From Chondrus crispus (Eukaryota > Rhodophyta > Florideophyceae > Gigartinales > Gigartinaceae): a DNA stretch of 64,000 bases. The stretch covers positions 7,194 through 71,193 of the forward strand of contig NW_005179244.1 in NCBI RefSeq assembly GCF_000350225.1, given 5' to 3'. Shown here piece after piece: positions 1 to 9,658 of this stretch (its first letter is position 1; the number at the start of each line of letters is the position of its first letter). The notes under the pieces are model-generated. The model did no database searches. It saw nothing but the letters and a program-made list of their open reading frames with translations, and was not told the origin of the DNA. The position numbers and the translations under genes are program-made.

Positions 1-325
1 GCACGCGGCTTTGTCATTATTCTGCGCGTGCCGCCAGACGGGTCGTCTCTAATCACGGGGGCGGGGGGCGGGGGGCAAGGGCGCGGCGAGATTGTGCACG
101 GGAACGGGGCGGCGCGCGACCGGCGAGGACCGCTTGCACACGTGCGTGGCCGCGGGCGTGCGGCGCAGATATGCAGGGGGACGCGGATGTGCGCAGCGCG
201 GGCGCTTCCGGGCGGGTGGATTCGAAATTGAGGACGTCGAGATTGCATGCGGCGATTTCACGCGATACAGTACAGTACCCAAGGGTACCAAGGTACCAAG
301 GGTACTGTATCGCGTGAAATCACCG
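1..325. other. GC-rich flank of the mobile-element island
   Basis: This stretch is strongly GC-rich, unlike the AT-richer 12 kb that follows, and resembles the GC-rich DNA at 12280-12430 on the far side of the island. The short open frames on both strands have no recognisable product. It is best read as host intergenic DNA or the edge of a host gene outside the window. Confidence 0.5.
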
Positions 326-327
326 CA
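248..327. repeat. Hairpin around a TACAGTAC core
   Basis: Left arm 248-273 and right arm 302-327 are 26-nt inverted copies with one mismatch. Between them lie repeats built from CAAGGGTACC. The inner part reads TACAGTACAGTACCC, then GGGTACTGTA, so the centre looks like a tiny CAGT..ACTG element bounded by TA. The outer arms (gatttcacgcga and its complement) are unrelated to those of the next hairpin, although the core is shared. Confidence 0.8.
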
Positions 328-416
328 GCCGGGAGCCGGCGCATACAGTGCCAAGGGTACTGTATGCGCCGGCTCTACCAAGGGTACCCTTCTCACCGGC
401 TTAATTTGGGTAATGG
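326..416. repeat. Left terminal inverted repeat
   Basis: Positions 326-349 (starting CAGCCGGGAGCCGGCGCA, then TACAGT) match 12256-12279 inverted. Positions 384-416 (GTACCCTTCTCACCGGC and on) match 12227-12257 inverted with few differences. About 35 bp between the two blocks is present only at this end and contains the inverted tip copy 359-375. Confidence 0.75.
333..375. repeat. Hairpin at the left end of the island
   Basis: Arms 333-349 and 359-375 are 17-nt perfect inverted repeats with a 9-nt loop (gccaagggt). The left arm is part of the terminal repeat shared with 12256-12279, so the right arm is a second, inverted copy of the element tip placed head to head with the first. It again contains TACAGT and ACTGTA around CAAGGG. 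Confidence 0.85.
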
Positions 417-504
417 TGTAATTTGGGTACCGTTCAAACCTCGAGCCTATGCCTTCCACAGTAGGCCTCTTAACCAAAGACCGATATATCCCTAGCGTTT
501 CCAT

Positions 505-575
505 GGATCCATATATGGAACCATAGGGGTTTTCAGTAAATTGTCCAATTGCCCTACGGTTCCAAATATGGATCC
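505..575. repeat. Left subterminal palindromes
   Basis: GGATCCATATATGGAACC at 505-522 and GGTTCCAAATATGGATCC at 558-575 are near-palindromic copies of one 18-bp motif just inside the left tip. Matching motifs sit inside the right tip. They are candidate transposase binding sites. Confidence 0.7.
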
Positions 576-756
576 TTAGGGCCAGATACAAGGCTCTGTT
601 TGAGTACAGATTTACTCTGTAATTCGCGCCGGCGAGACAATCCCACTATACGACTGCGGAGCTGACAGTGAGTGGATGCAGATGAATGTTCAACCTCATA
701 AATCGAGCAACTAGAACGCACGCTGCGATTCAAAACACCCACGACGAAAGAGCAGG

Positions 757-3700
757 ATGGCTACAGTCCTTCCAGAGGACCCGGTACCTGCAGTGCGTAG
801 TGAGGAAGCCGAAGGGGCTACGAGAGGCGGAAGGAGACGAGGGAGGGGCCGCAGTCGCGGTGGGCGAGGTCGATTGAGAGGAAGGAGATCAGAAAGGGCA
901 AGGCCAGCAAACTCTCAAAGGGATCCGACTCAAGGGTGGCGTACGTCAAGAGTGAAAGGGCAACGTCTCATGCTTGAGGATGAATTTGTTTCCGAGGTCA
1001 TTGGGGAGAGGGCAAAGCTTTATTGCTCATCCGCAATGGAGCGAATGGATGTCGAACGGGAGGTCCGGGAATTGCAGACAACGAGAACAGGCTGTGTCGT
1101 TCTTTTAATGGATGAGTTGTTGCAAACCTGTCTGGGTTGGCTTCACGAGTATATCGTTCTGCAAAAACTTGCTGTACAGCCGCTGCGGATGTCCGACATG
1201 TACCGGTATGTATCCGTATTGCTTTTGTCGCACTGTACGGGATTCAGTTTTCAAAAAACCATCGAGATTCTGCAACGGGACGGTTCCACAACGCCTAGTC
1301 TGCAGACAGTACGCTTTTTGAGTAGCAACATACTGGCTTTTTCACCAACAGGGAGAGGACAAGAGGGATGTCGCACTTGGCTAGCTCAAAGAGACCACAC
1401 TCAACGTCTCACGCAGTTCGAAACCACTGCATTTCAAGTGACATGCAAGATATTTGTTTCTCCTACACACACCCTCGCAACGCTCGATGACGATTTGTAT
1501 GGAACTAGGGCCACTGATAACCAAGTCAAGACTTTGAGCAGCCGAAAGGCTTACCGAGAAGGCCATTCTGCAGATGCAGTCGCAGACTCCCTTCTCAGAA
1601 TAACATTAATGTTTCGCTTCCGTCGTCGCCGTGTGCCCCAAACAGAAAATATCTCCATTTTGTTAAAGTCAGTGCTCGAAGGTAGGGGTGAGCGAAGTGT
1701 TCACGGTTTTATCATAACCGCTGATCGCGGGTATGGCAAAGTTTCCTTGATGCGTGAACTACTTTCTCTTCGTATTGGGTCCATCATGGTTATGCCTGAG
1801 CATTTGTTAAATTGTCACCCATTTGTTGGGAAATCTTTCCTCAGCATCACAAGGAATGATGAAGAAGATAATTCGGATTTGGGCTCGAGCAGCGAAAGCG
1901 ATGTTTTGGATGGGGAAACCATGACGGTAGAGGGGGTTCACCACTGCCCTATCCCAGACCCCAGCACTGTTGTCACATCAGCTGACAACTCTATTCTAGA
2001 TCGTCCCCGCGCATTTGTTGTTAACGACAGCCCCGATGAAGGCCCGGCATCGTGGTGGGCAGTTAAAACCTTAAAGGCCACTGGTAGGAGCCGAGGGATC
2101 CCAGGCACGAGTTCTAAAGTAACAGCTGTTGCTGTCAGGGAGAGAGGCAGTGACAAGTTCAGTAAGATTCTCCGTTTTATGTACTGTGTTCCGACAACTG
2201 TTTCGAAAAGCCTTGAAACGTGGATCGCTGTTCCCAAGAAATCGTCCCTTGGGCAAAAGCTCTTTAGTAAGCGCACTGATGAAAATCGCATCTTCACTCC
2301 CGCCGTCGATTCCTTACACTCTAAAGATGTACTCGAACGCCATTTATTGAGCAAATGCACAGTGCTGACTGTTGATCAGCGTTGTGCGGACTGGTTTATC
2401 CTGAGGCAGTTCCGAGTTACCGGCACAAGTGCTAGCAAAATTCTCTTTAAAAGTGACGACGTACGTCGCGTCGTCGGTATGACAGCGAGGGCGGAAGGGA
2501 ATGAATCATTGCAAGATGTGTTGAACTCGTTTTCTGAGACATGGTTCAGCTCCGTACGCTCTACAGAACCCATGATGCGTGGAACCGCCAATGAAAGCGC
2601 CGTTTTGTCCGCTCTGTCTAGTCGGCCTTTTGTCAAATGCATCTATGAGTGCGGTATGATGGGGAAAAACATGAGACCTGGCTGGCGTGCTCTCCAGACG
2701 CAATTGCCTTGATTAGCAGTTACGGTCTTGGCTTATGCCATGAAACGACTACAGATGGACACCTATCGATTGCCTCAATCGAGATTAAGACAAGCGTTGC
2801 TCCATGTAGTCTAGATAGAGCTCTCAATTTGGCTACGACGGACGTTGTGACATGCTGTGTGGGTGATGCCAAATTCAGATAGTATGTTCCGGAGGAGCAC
2901 ACTGGGCAGGTTATTCACCAAATGATAGTTCTTGCAGTCAATTACGTCATTTACATCTCCGCTGCAGAGGCAGGGATAATGTATACATTGGTTGTGTACT
3001 GTAGTCCCAGCAGCATTGAAAAATGCTACAGTACACTCAATGACATTGCGCGTCCCACAGTTGCCTGGGCCCATGAGCAAGATCCCCAGCCTCCTGGTTT
3101 CACCAAAGCATCTACACGACGCATCTTCAAGTCTCGTTTGCCATTCTGGCTGATGGTGAACAACTTCGTCAAGAACAAGGATCCTTTTCCTCCGTTAAAA
3201 CTTTTTAAGCATGCCTCACAAAGCCTTTATTCTAAAACGAAGGGTGGAGTAGACGGGAGTGCACAGTCAAGGGCAAACTTTCGATCATCAACATCCTCCT
3301 TTAAATGGGAACAAAAAATCGTTTCCCAGACTATCAAAACAATTGGCGTCAATGCCTTTATTGCTTGGCGGATGACACGGACGAAACCTTTGCTAGAAAA
3401 CAGAGCGTCATTTCAGGGGTTGACTTTTTACCGAAGCTCGCTGAATGGAATGGAATCGCTTGAAGATTTTACCTACGAGGTATCCAGAGAATTGCTCAAC
3501 TATGCTCAGTCTATACAAACATCAGAAGAAAGCGAGTTGAGAAACGATGAGGCAATCAGCCAAGAAAATATTCACAGGTTGTGTAGACTGGCTGCTAATC
3601 GAAAGCGAAAGAGGCTGTTATTCTTCAATGGGGCCGATGGTGTGGTCTTAAGGTTATCGGTTCCTGGGCACCTTATGAAGCAACAAAAAGAGCAGCAGTA

Positions 3701-4028
3701 CTGTGCATTGTGCGGGATAAGGGGAGTCGTTGGGAATGAAAACAACTGGCGGGGACATCGATCGACGTATAGATGTGTGCATTGTGCGGTACATCTTTGT
3801 ACTCGCATCTACCCTGGGCTGCGAAAAAGCTGCAACGAAATGTGGCACACTCTTTCTGTATTGAAGCCTCGTAGTACTCCGATGCCTGCAGCCCATGTTC
3901 CGCAGAGTTCAAGCCGAATGAGTACAATCAACACTGCAAGCACACCACCTGCAGTGTGTAGCAGGGCGAGGCAGCGCAGCAGCACCGAGGATGCAGGTCG
4001 TGCTCGCCAACGACAGAGGATGTCATGA
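757..4028 (+). pseudogene. piggyBac-like transposase fused to YqaJ nuclease, broken
   Basis: About 1,090 residues from ATG 757. An Arg/Gly-rich basic N-terminus (residues ~25-65) is followed by a helical region and a probable DDE core with ATLDDDLYGTR and FIITADRGYGKVSLM, like the first and second aspartates of piggyBac transposases. I could not place the third. Next comes a YqaJ-type nuclease signature: DQRCADWFILRQFRVTGTSA, then RGTANE, then WLACSPDAIA and SIEIKTSV. The C-terminus has a zinc ribbon (YCALCG, YRCVHCAVHLC, CNEMWH). The frame is broken twice: a one-base shift around the GGGGAAAAA run near 2660, and an in-frame TAG at 2880-2882. Otherwise it reads cleanly. YqaJ domains are known in viral recombinases and in some DNA transposons; fusion to this transposase type is unusual. 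Confidence 0.65.
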
Positions 4029-4135
4029 GCAGGCACTGTCTTAACAAGACAGATGATGATGCAGGTCTTTTTGTCAGCAAGTACGTTACAAAAGAGTCGT
4101 GGCCCATTAAATTGCTAATTTTCGAGATATTTTAG

Positions 4136-4357
4136 GGATCTATATATGGATCCATACTAGAAATGCACTTCTGAGAGGGGTAAAGGGCTCCGATTTGTAC
4201 ACCCTAGAAAAGAGGGTCGGCTTGAGCCAATTGAATTCCGCTTTTTTGGAGCAGGTCTACAGGTTGCATTCAGCAATCTGGCGAAGACGCGACTCAAAAA
4301 ATAGGAAACTGAGGGAGTTCGAGGGTTCAGGAAATTAAGGTTCCATATATGGAACCT
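4136..4357. repeat. Right subterminal palindromes
   Basis: GGATCTATATATGGATCC at 4136-4153 and GGTTCCATATATGGAACC at 4340-4357 repeat the motif found near the left tip. DNA between the transposase stop (4028) and the tip holds no other gene. Confidence 0.7.
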
Positions 4358-4426
4358 AAATTCGAACGCTAGGGATATACACTGTGGTATCACAGCCCAG
4401 ATTTGTAATTTGTACAGCACCCGCCG

Positions 4427-4598
4427 TCGCGGGTGCCTTACAAGCGCGCGACTACACGTGTGCCATACTGGCGAATGGACCACACGTGTGCCTTACAGGC
4501 GGACGAACTACACGTGGGCATTACAGGCCGATGGACGACACGTGTGCCTTACAGACGGACGAACTACACGTGGGCATTACAGGCCGATGACGTACTGT
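4427..4598. repeat. 28-bp tandem repeat with CACGTG in each unit
   Basis: CACGTG occurs at 4455, 4483, 4511, 4539 and 4567, spaced exactly 28 bp, with a degenerate extra unit before the first. Units 2 and 4 resemble each other, as do 3 and 5, so a 56-bp doubling is visible. The array ends at ACTGTATACAGT (4594-4605). All three plus frames stay open across it only because of the repeat; this is not a gene. Confidence 0.9.
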
Positions 4599-4605
4599 AT
4601 ACAGT

Positions 4606-6223
4606 TGTGAAGATTTAGACTGTTGTGCACGTGTAAGCGGTGTGGGGTTTTAATGCAGACTTGCACTTTGGGTGAATACAATGTTTATGGCCTATGTGTA
4701 TTGAGCCGGAAGGGTCACCAGCATAGATTTGGGTGTGCGTATGAGGAAACACACACATATAGAGAGGAAGCAGACAGCGGGAGAGGAGTGCGACATTGAA
4801 TCGGAAATAGGAAGGATCATGGGCAAATGCAGCAGCCAAGGATCGCGGAGGAGATAGTGCACGGAAGGGATGTGCAATGAGGCGCATGACGATGCGCAAA
4901 ACGGAAAGAAACGCGAGCGGGCCTAGGTATTTATACAGCTTAGAAGAGAGCTAGTAAGAAAAAAGAAAAGGAGGACACGCACGGGAGGACGAGCACCCGA
5001 GCCAGCTGATGCTGAATACCTTTGCCGATACGGAACACGTTTTGCCGAACCATCTAGAACCACCTCATAACACTTGAAGGGAACCAACCTGCATCCTTGC
5101 CTCAGGATGACCAGTGAGAACTCACAACAGTACAGCCCGGAGATTGTATATGACAAGGTACAGTAGTAATGGCATAGTACAGTGCATTGCACCATAGAGT
5201 ACAGTAGTACCGTAGGATGGACAATGTCCAAGACCGCGCGACCTCGCTTATTTAAGCGAAGGCGCCAGGCAATGACAGTAAACAGTCAAGGATCTTTTGG
5301 GAACGGATTTCCTTCGTCGGTGCGACACCGCGGGTCAAGACAAGCCTCTGACTTAGGCGGCATTGTCGGCATCTGTCTTGCGACGTTTCCCTGGCTTCTA
5401 TTGCCTTTACTTTACCTTTTCCATTCCTCCGTCCTTGCGACTACGCGGGTTAGGACTAGCCTCTAGCCTCGGCGTGTTACTGTCGCTCGACGTTTCAATT
5501 GTTTTCCTTTTTACTCTGTCGTGGCGACTACGCGGGCTAAGACTAGCCTCTAGCCTGCGCGTTTTACTGTCGCACGACCTATTTCTCTCTCCCTGCATTG
5601 TGACGATTGTCAAGTCGCGGGCTACGACAAGCCTCTGGCCTTGGCGGCACTATTGACATCTGTCCCGCTCGTTCCCTCTAGGAGTTTCCGCTACTCGGGG
5701 CTTCGCCCGTGTCTCACACTAGTCTTTAGGCTCGGGTTCACCCCTGTTTTGTGTGTTCTTACACCGCCCCTTCCAGTGCTGGTCCCATTCCGGGTCCGCA
5801 CTTCGACCAGTACGTCGTGCTTTTACAGTCGGCCGACGTACTTCCCCTTTGCTCTACCACAGTCCCGTTCTACCTCGGGACACCCGCTATCGGTTGCTAC
5901 CTCTTCCTCGAGCTAGCTCATAGCTGGCGACCGCCACTATACTACATACACAAAAGCAGTCGGTCCGCTTTGAAAAATTCGGAATTTGTAGTTTTCAGAG
6001 TTGGGTATGATCCCACATATCACAAAATTTACGCAACAAAAACCCCCGTCGCCCTCTCAATATCCATCTTTTTCAGTCAAATGTACCGCTCTAACTTTGT
6101 CAGACTCTCTCTCTCATCCTCAGTCTGCGTCTACCCGCCCGCATTCTTCTCTCCTCCCTTTACCGTGTTACAAAACTATGCGCCAAATTTAGGACCTGAA
6201 ATCCATCAGAGCGACCTTCGGCA
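4606..6223. other. Non-coding part of the island
   Basis: No convincing gene on either strand. It contains a cluster of TACAGTA/GTACAGT motifs (5159-5210), a short palindrome CGCTTATTTAAGCG near 5246, the degenerate repeats listed separately, and pyrimidine-rich DNA from about 5350 to 6170. Confidence 0.5.
5331..5760 (+). repeat. Degenerate ~86-bp tandem repeats
   Basis: GCGGG-TA-GAC-AGCCTCT recurs at about 5331, 5446, 5531 and 5617, with a weaker copy near 5705. Spacing is roughly 85-115 bp. The conserved part is about 45 bp, followed by ACTGTCG or a variant; the rest of each unit is pyrimidine-rich and diverged. The copies are old. No coding sense was found. Confidence 0.6.
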
Positions 6224-6840
6224 ATGGCTTGCCAATTAAGGCCTGTTACAGCCGACCCTTTTCCGGTATCTGAAAATCATTCTTGCCACGCTTGTGGGCA
6301 GAACTCGAAGAAAAGACCTACCGAGACTGTTATCCTAACCGAGAAACAGCTCCAGAAGCGAGCGAATGTAGATACATCGCCACACCAAAACCCATTTCTT
6401 GAATTGTAGGGCAAGAGCATTCTGTTGTGTTCCGATTGTCTTCAAGTCACGGTTGGAGGGTCATATGTGATCCTAGAAGGTATAGGGCGAAATCGCGCTC
6501 TGCCCTACAATCTTGGAAGCGGAGAACGTCTCCAAGTCAAATTCAAAAAACATTGGAGTGCTACATTTGTCAATACCTCGAATCCATGCATACACAAGCG
6601 TCTGCGCCTCACCTAAAGCTATCAAAACGAAATCTTCCCCTCATGCAATTACTTCTGTGCACACATGAATCGCAAGAACGTTTTTGTGTCGATCTAAGCA
6701 GGCGTTCTGGAATGAACATTTCCGACGCACGGTTTCTGCTATGTAGACTTCCAGAAGCACATTTTTGTTACTTGCATCACAACCAAACACGGCATTCAGA
6801 AGATTTTGCGTCTGAGATAGAGCCAAGAAAACGAAAATGA
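6224..6840 (+). pseudogene. Zinc-finger-like remnant
   Basis: From ATG 6224 the frame reads a CHACG motif, meets TAG at 6407-6409, and continues in the same frame through LLCSDCL, giving a CxxC..CxxC spacing like a treble-clef or zinc-ribbon protein. The reading then appears to move to another frame, with CYICQYLES and further Cys/His residues up to 6840. I do not recognise the family. It lies upstream of the double palindrome and converges with the methyltransferase remnant, so it may be the other cargo gene of the island, now decayed. Random open frames cannot be excluded. Confidence 0.3.
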
Positions 6841-6959
6841 ATCAACCCACACAGCTGTAGCAGGTCTTGCTGAGAAAAGAATTATACATTTGTTGGCATC
6901 GGACACGGAAGAAAATGATCTAGCAGAAATAATCAACATATTGGACTAATGATAATTGA

Positions 6960-7017
6960 CGAGAATTAATAAACTGAAACAAACTAGATCTAGTTTGTTT
7001 CAGTTTATTAATTCTCG
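6960..7017. repeat. Perfect 58-bp palindrome
   Basis: Arms 6960-6988 and 6989-7017 are exact inverted copies (29 nt each) with no spacer; the centre is AGATCT. It lies two bases from the next palindrome and between two convergent coding remnants. It could form a cruciform or an RNA hairpin. Confidence 0.95.
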
Positions 7018-7019
7018 AC

Positions 7020-7067
7020 TGTGAGTAGCACCTGTGCCACGTCGACGTGGCACAGGTGCTACTCACA
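7020..7067. repeat. Perfect 48-bp palindrome
   Basis: Arms 7020-7043 and 7044-7067 are exact inverted copies (24 nt each) with no spacer; the centre is ACGTCGACGT. It is unrelated in sequence to its neighbour at 6960-7017. The right arm covers the last codons and stop of the minus-strand methyltransferase remnant. Confidence 0.95.
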
Positions 7068-8203
7068 CATTGCATATTTCATAAACAAGTCCAACTTATT
7101 ACAAGCTTGTCGGAGAGAGGGGGGAAATGCTATCTGCATTGCCTCAACGTTCACTTTAACTTGTGATGGATTGCGACACGCAACTGCAACCCAGTGTAGA
7201 TACAGAAGCTCTACATCCTTCGGAGGAGGATACCTCTCCATATACGAACGATTACGCCATATAAATAGACCCAGCTCCTGAAAACCGTGATACACTTTCA
7301 AAACCCTAGAGGTAAAGTAGCCTTCCTGCTTTCTAAATGAAAGAGAACCGGGGGATTCTCACGAGCATAGTTCCTTGTGAGGATAGTCCGGAAGTCCTGT
7401 CAACCACTCCGTACCTTCCTGATAGTGGCAACAAAACAAAACGGCAATACGGGGAGCTTTCTCTAGCACTGTTGTCAAATTGCGTTACCATTCTTTGGAG
7501 AAACGTCCTCTCGAATGGAGGATTTCCACCTGCACCCTCAAACCTTCCTTCAATATCTTCCCAAGCACCCAGCGACCCAAACACATGATCATCGTATTCT
7601 TGACTACAGTAAACAGGCATTACTCCACTTTCATTGAGAGCGTCTGCAAACAGCTCTACAGTAATGCATGAAGTGAGTACCCAGAGTGAGTAAAGGGATG
7701 GCGTCACTGTTTTCGATGCAGAGCTAAACTGAAATGAACTTTCTGCACATTGTCTCGCATAGTGTCTGTAAGAATTTGTAATCCCCAATGCCTGGAAGTA
7801 CATCACTGACAGTCTTTGCAGAGAGAAAGAATTCCCTACTGACCACTGAATGGGTCCGTTCCACTTCCCCTCTTATCGCAACGTTCTTCAAATATCTCCA
7901 ATACAGTCTCAAGGCAAGATCTCTCCTCACCACAATTTTTTGAATGATAGATCGTGTCGGTAGATTTTCGTTCCGAGAGATGACATACGCCAGGCAGCCT
8001 CTCCCTCGACAGCAATGTTTGTGAAGTTGTAGAACAGATAAAGTATATCCCGGCACAGAAACATCCCCCACCAAATCACGCCAAATACTGTCAGAACAAC
8101 CCAACGAGGAACATCCCATAACTTTTTTCTCGGAAGAGCATCCTGTCCACCCCATCTGCAATCCGTACTCATATGTCCCAAAGTTCATGTGAGAACCACA
8201 CAA
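7059..8203 (-). pseudogene. PCIF1-like cap-adenosine N6-methyltransferase remnant
   Basis: Reading leftward, three overlapping frames carry pieces of one protein. The most telling piece (7333-7806) has ELFADALNESG, then PVYCSQEYDD, VFGSLGAW, and the catalytic NPPF motif followed by a helix and FVLLPL. This order matches the PCIF1/CAPAM family, which methylates N6 of the adenosine next to the mRNA cap. The last piece (7059-7301) with YHGFQELG and PPPKDVELLYLH fits the region after the catalytic core. The first piece (7724-8203) would be the helical part before it. At least two frame changes separate the pieces, and no GT..AG introns obviously join them, so I call it decayed. Being inside a transposon island, it is probably cargo. 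Other NPPx methyltransferases (MT-A70, Dam-like) fit less well. Confidence 0.55.
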
Positions 8204-8627
8204 TATCCTGTTGATCTTAAGAGCTACTTTCGGCGACCGAAAAACGAAGGGTCACTGTGCATGCGATGTACAAAGTTTGGGCGCTCAAACTACGCGTCAT
8301 GCTCGTATAAGGAGGACGTAAAATGAAACAGATAGGACCAGCTGGTTTGGAGCCGTTCCGAACACGCTTTGAGAAGGGGAAATAGAGAGTGGGGTGGCAA
8401 CACTCTGCAGTTCAAAGAGTGCTCAGAGTTGAAGACTGGTCAGGGCACATTCGGTGGGTGAGGTGTAACGGTCATCAGATGTGGATATAAGGGTAGCAGG
8501 GACAGAATCAGAATATGCTTGCCCGCAATCAGAACCAAGGTTTCCAAATTGATTTGAAAATTTGTCAAATCTGATGGACTGAAAGACTGTGTAAATTCAC
8601 AAATTCTTCGTTTTTTCCAAGGTTTAT
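8204..8627. other. Spacer inside the island
   Basis: AT-rich DNA without a convincing frame or repeat. It could hold the promoter or 5' part of the minus-strand methyltransferase. Confidence 0.4.
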
Positions 8628-9658
8628 TTACAGTAGAGAAAACTTAAAGCAACTGGGCAGAAACAGAGACGTCAAGGAAATGCAACTCCGGCTACTGTAA
8701 ACACCGTACACCTGAGCAAGGCCTCGGTATCTACTTGGTAGGTCAATGATAGCGACGACACACAGCGATCCACACCGACTCAAGATCCACGTCGCTTCTG
8801 GACCATATGTGCAAGGCACGCCTCCCCTCCTGCGCCTCGCTCCACATCGTCCCTGTTTTCGTCGTCCGCGACGGCCGCTGGGGGGTTTGGGGGCTGGTCG
8901 TTGGCGGAGGAGTCGTCGTCCTCGTCGCCGTTGGCGGAAAAGGCCCTTGAGGTAGCGGCACCGGGCGTGCGGACGGGCACAGTGCGAAGGGGTATTCGCG
9001 CGGAGCGGTGCCTTTGACGTGAAGAAGAGGGCTCCAAAAGGGGTTTTGCCAGAAGCGGAAACAAGATGGGAACGCTGCCCATATGGTACGGCGTGAGTGG
9101 AGGGATATCTAGCCATCTGATAGGCAGCGGGCGGCGTCAGCTAGGCACATCCTGCACCAGCAAGGGCTCCTTTTCTCGCACCTTTGTTGCAAATAGGGCG
9201 CATATGGACTGCAAGAGGACTAGCAGGTCACACGATTGGCTCGAGGTCGGGGTCGCGGTGGTGGTTGTGTTGTTCGGGGCGGGGGCGGTGCTCCGACGGC
9301 AGCAGTCGGGAAACGTCCAGCAGCTTGGCGTCGGACAAGGGTGGTGATGGTGATGGATGAGTGTCGGGTTGCGACCGAGGAGTGTCTCCGAAACGGTTGG
9401 GCTGGCGCGAACGGGGGACCGGGGTGCTGCGGGGGGACTTTTTCGGCGCGTTTGCGCAGATAGGTGAAGCTGGAGATGCGCTCCTCTTACTGGAAGGGGG
9501 CGAAAAGGGCCAGGGAGGCGGCGAGCACTGCGAGTAAGAAAGCGGATAGGAATTAGGTGCCATTTAATAACTATCAGGCTGGCCGTCTGGGACACAGGTA
9601 GCTCGAAATTGAATTTCCATCCTCCTCCTCCTCTTTTCCTTGTACTTTGCCTGCACAT
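8628..9658 (-). other. GC-rich segment, possible captured gene fragment
   Basis: GC content rises sharply here compared with the island on both sides and resembles the host genes at 37-42 kb. Minus-strand frames are long but overlap. One (9082-8780) has an Arg/Ser/Ala-rich, transit-peptide-like stretch followed by an acidic DEDDDSSANDQ region. Another ends with ALHIWSRSDVDLESVWIAV. No family was recognised and no single frame runs through. It may be a piece of a plastid-protein gene picked up by the element, or just GC-rich non-coding DNA. Confidence 0.3.

Larger units (their letters stand above)
490..4374 (+). mobile_element. piggyBac-like DNA transposon with YqaJ domain
   Basis: Both ends carry the inverted 10-mer CCCTAGCGTT (490-499, and complement ending 4374). 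CCCTAG is the tip known from piggyBac elements. Each end is flanked directly by ATAT (486-489 and 4375-4378), a plausible 4-bp target duplication; classical piggyBac elements use TTAA. Subterminal palindromes GGATCCATATATGGAACC and variants occur twice near each end. A single long gene (757-4028) fills the interior and ends in a piggyBac-like cysteine/histidine zinc ribbon. The element is nested in the 12 kb island. Few coding breaks and near-intact ends suggest a fairly recent insertion. Confidence 0.65.

Noticed and set aside
49-591. 180-codon minus frame at the window start
   Set aside because: It runs through hairpins and terminal repeats of the island and has no domain; open by composition.
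4384-4618. Three overlapping plus frames across the 28-bp array
   Set aside because: Each frame is the same repeat read in a different phase; an artefact of the tandem array.
5751-6239. 162-codon plus frame in the island
   Set aside because: Pyrimidine-rich, low-information protein without a family; no support as a gene.
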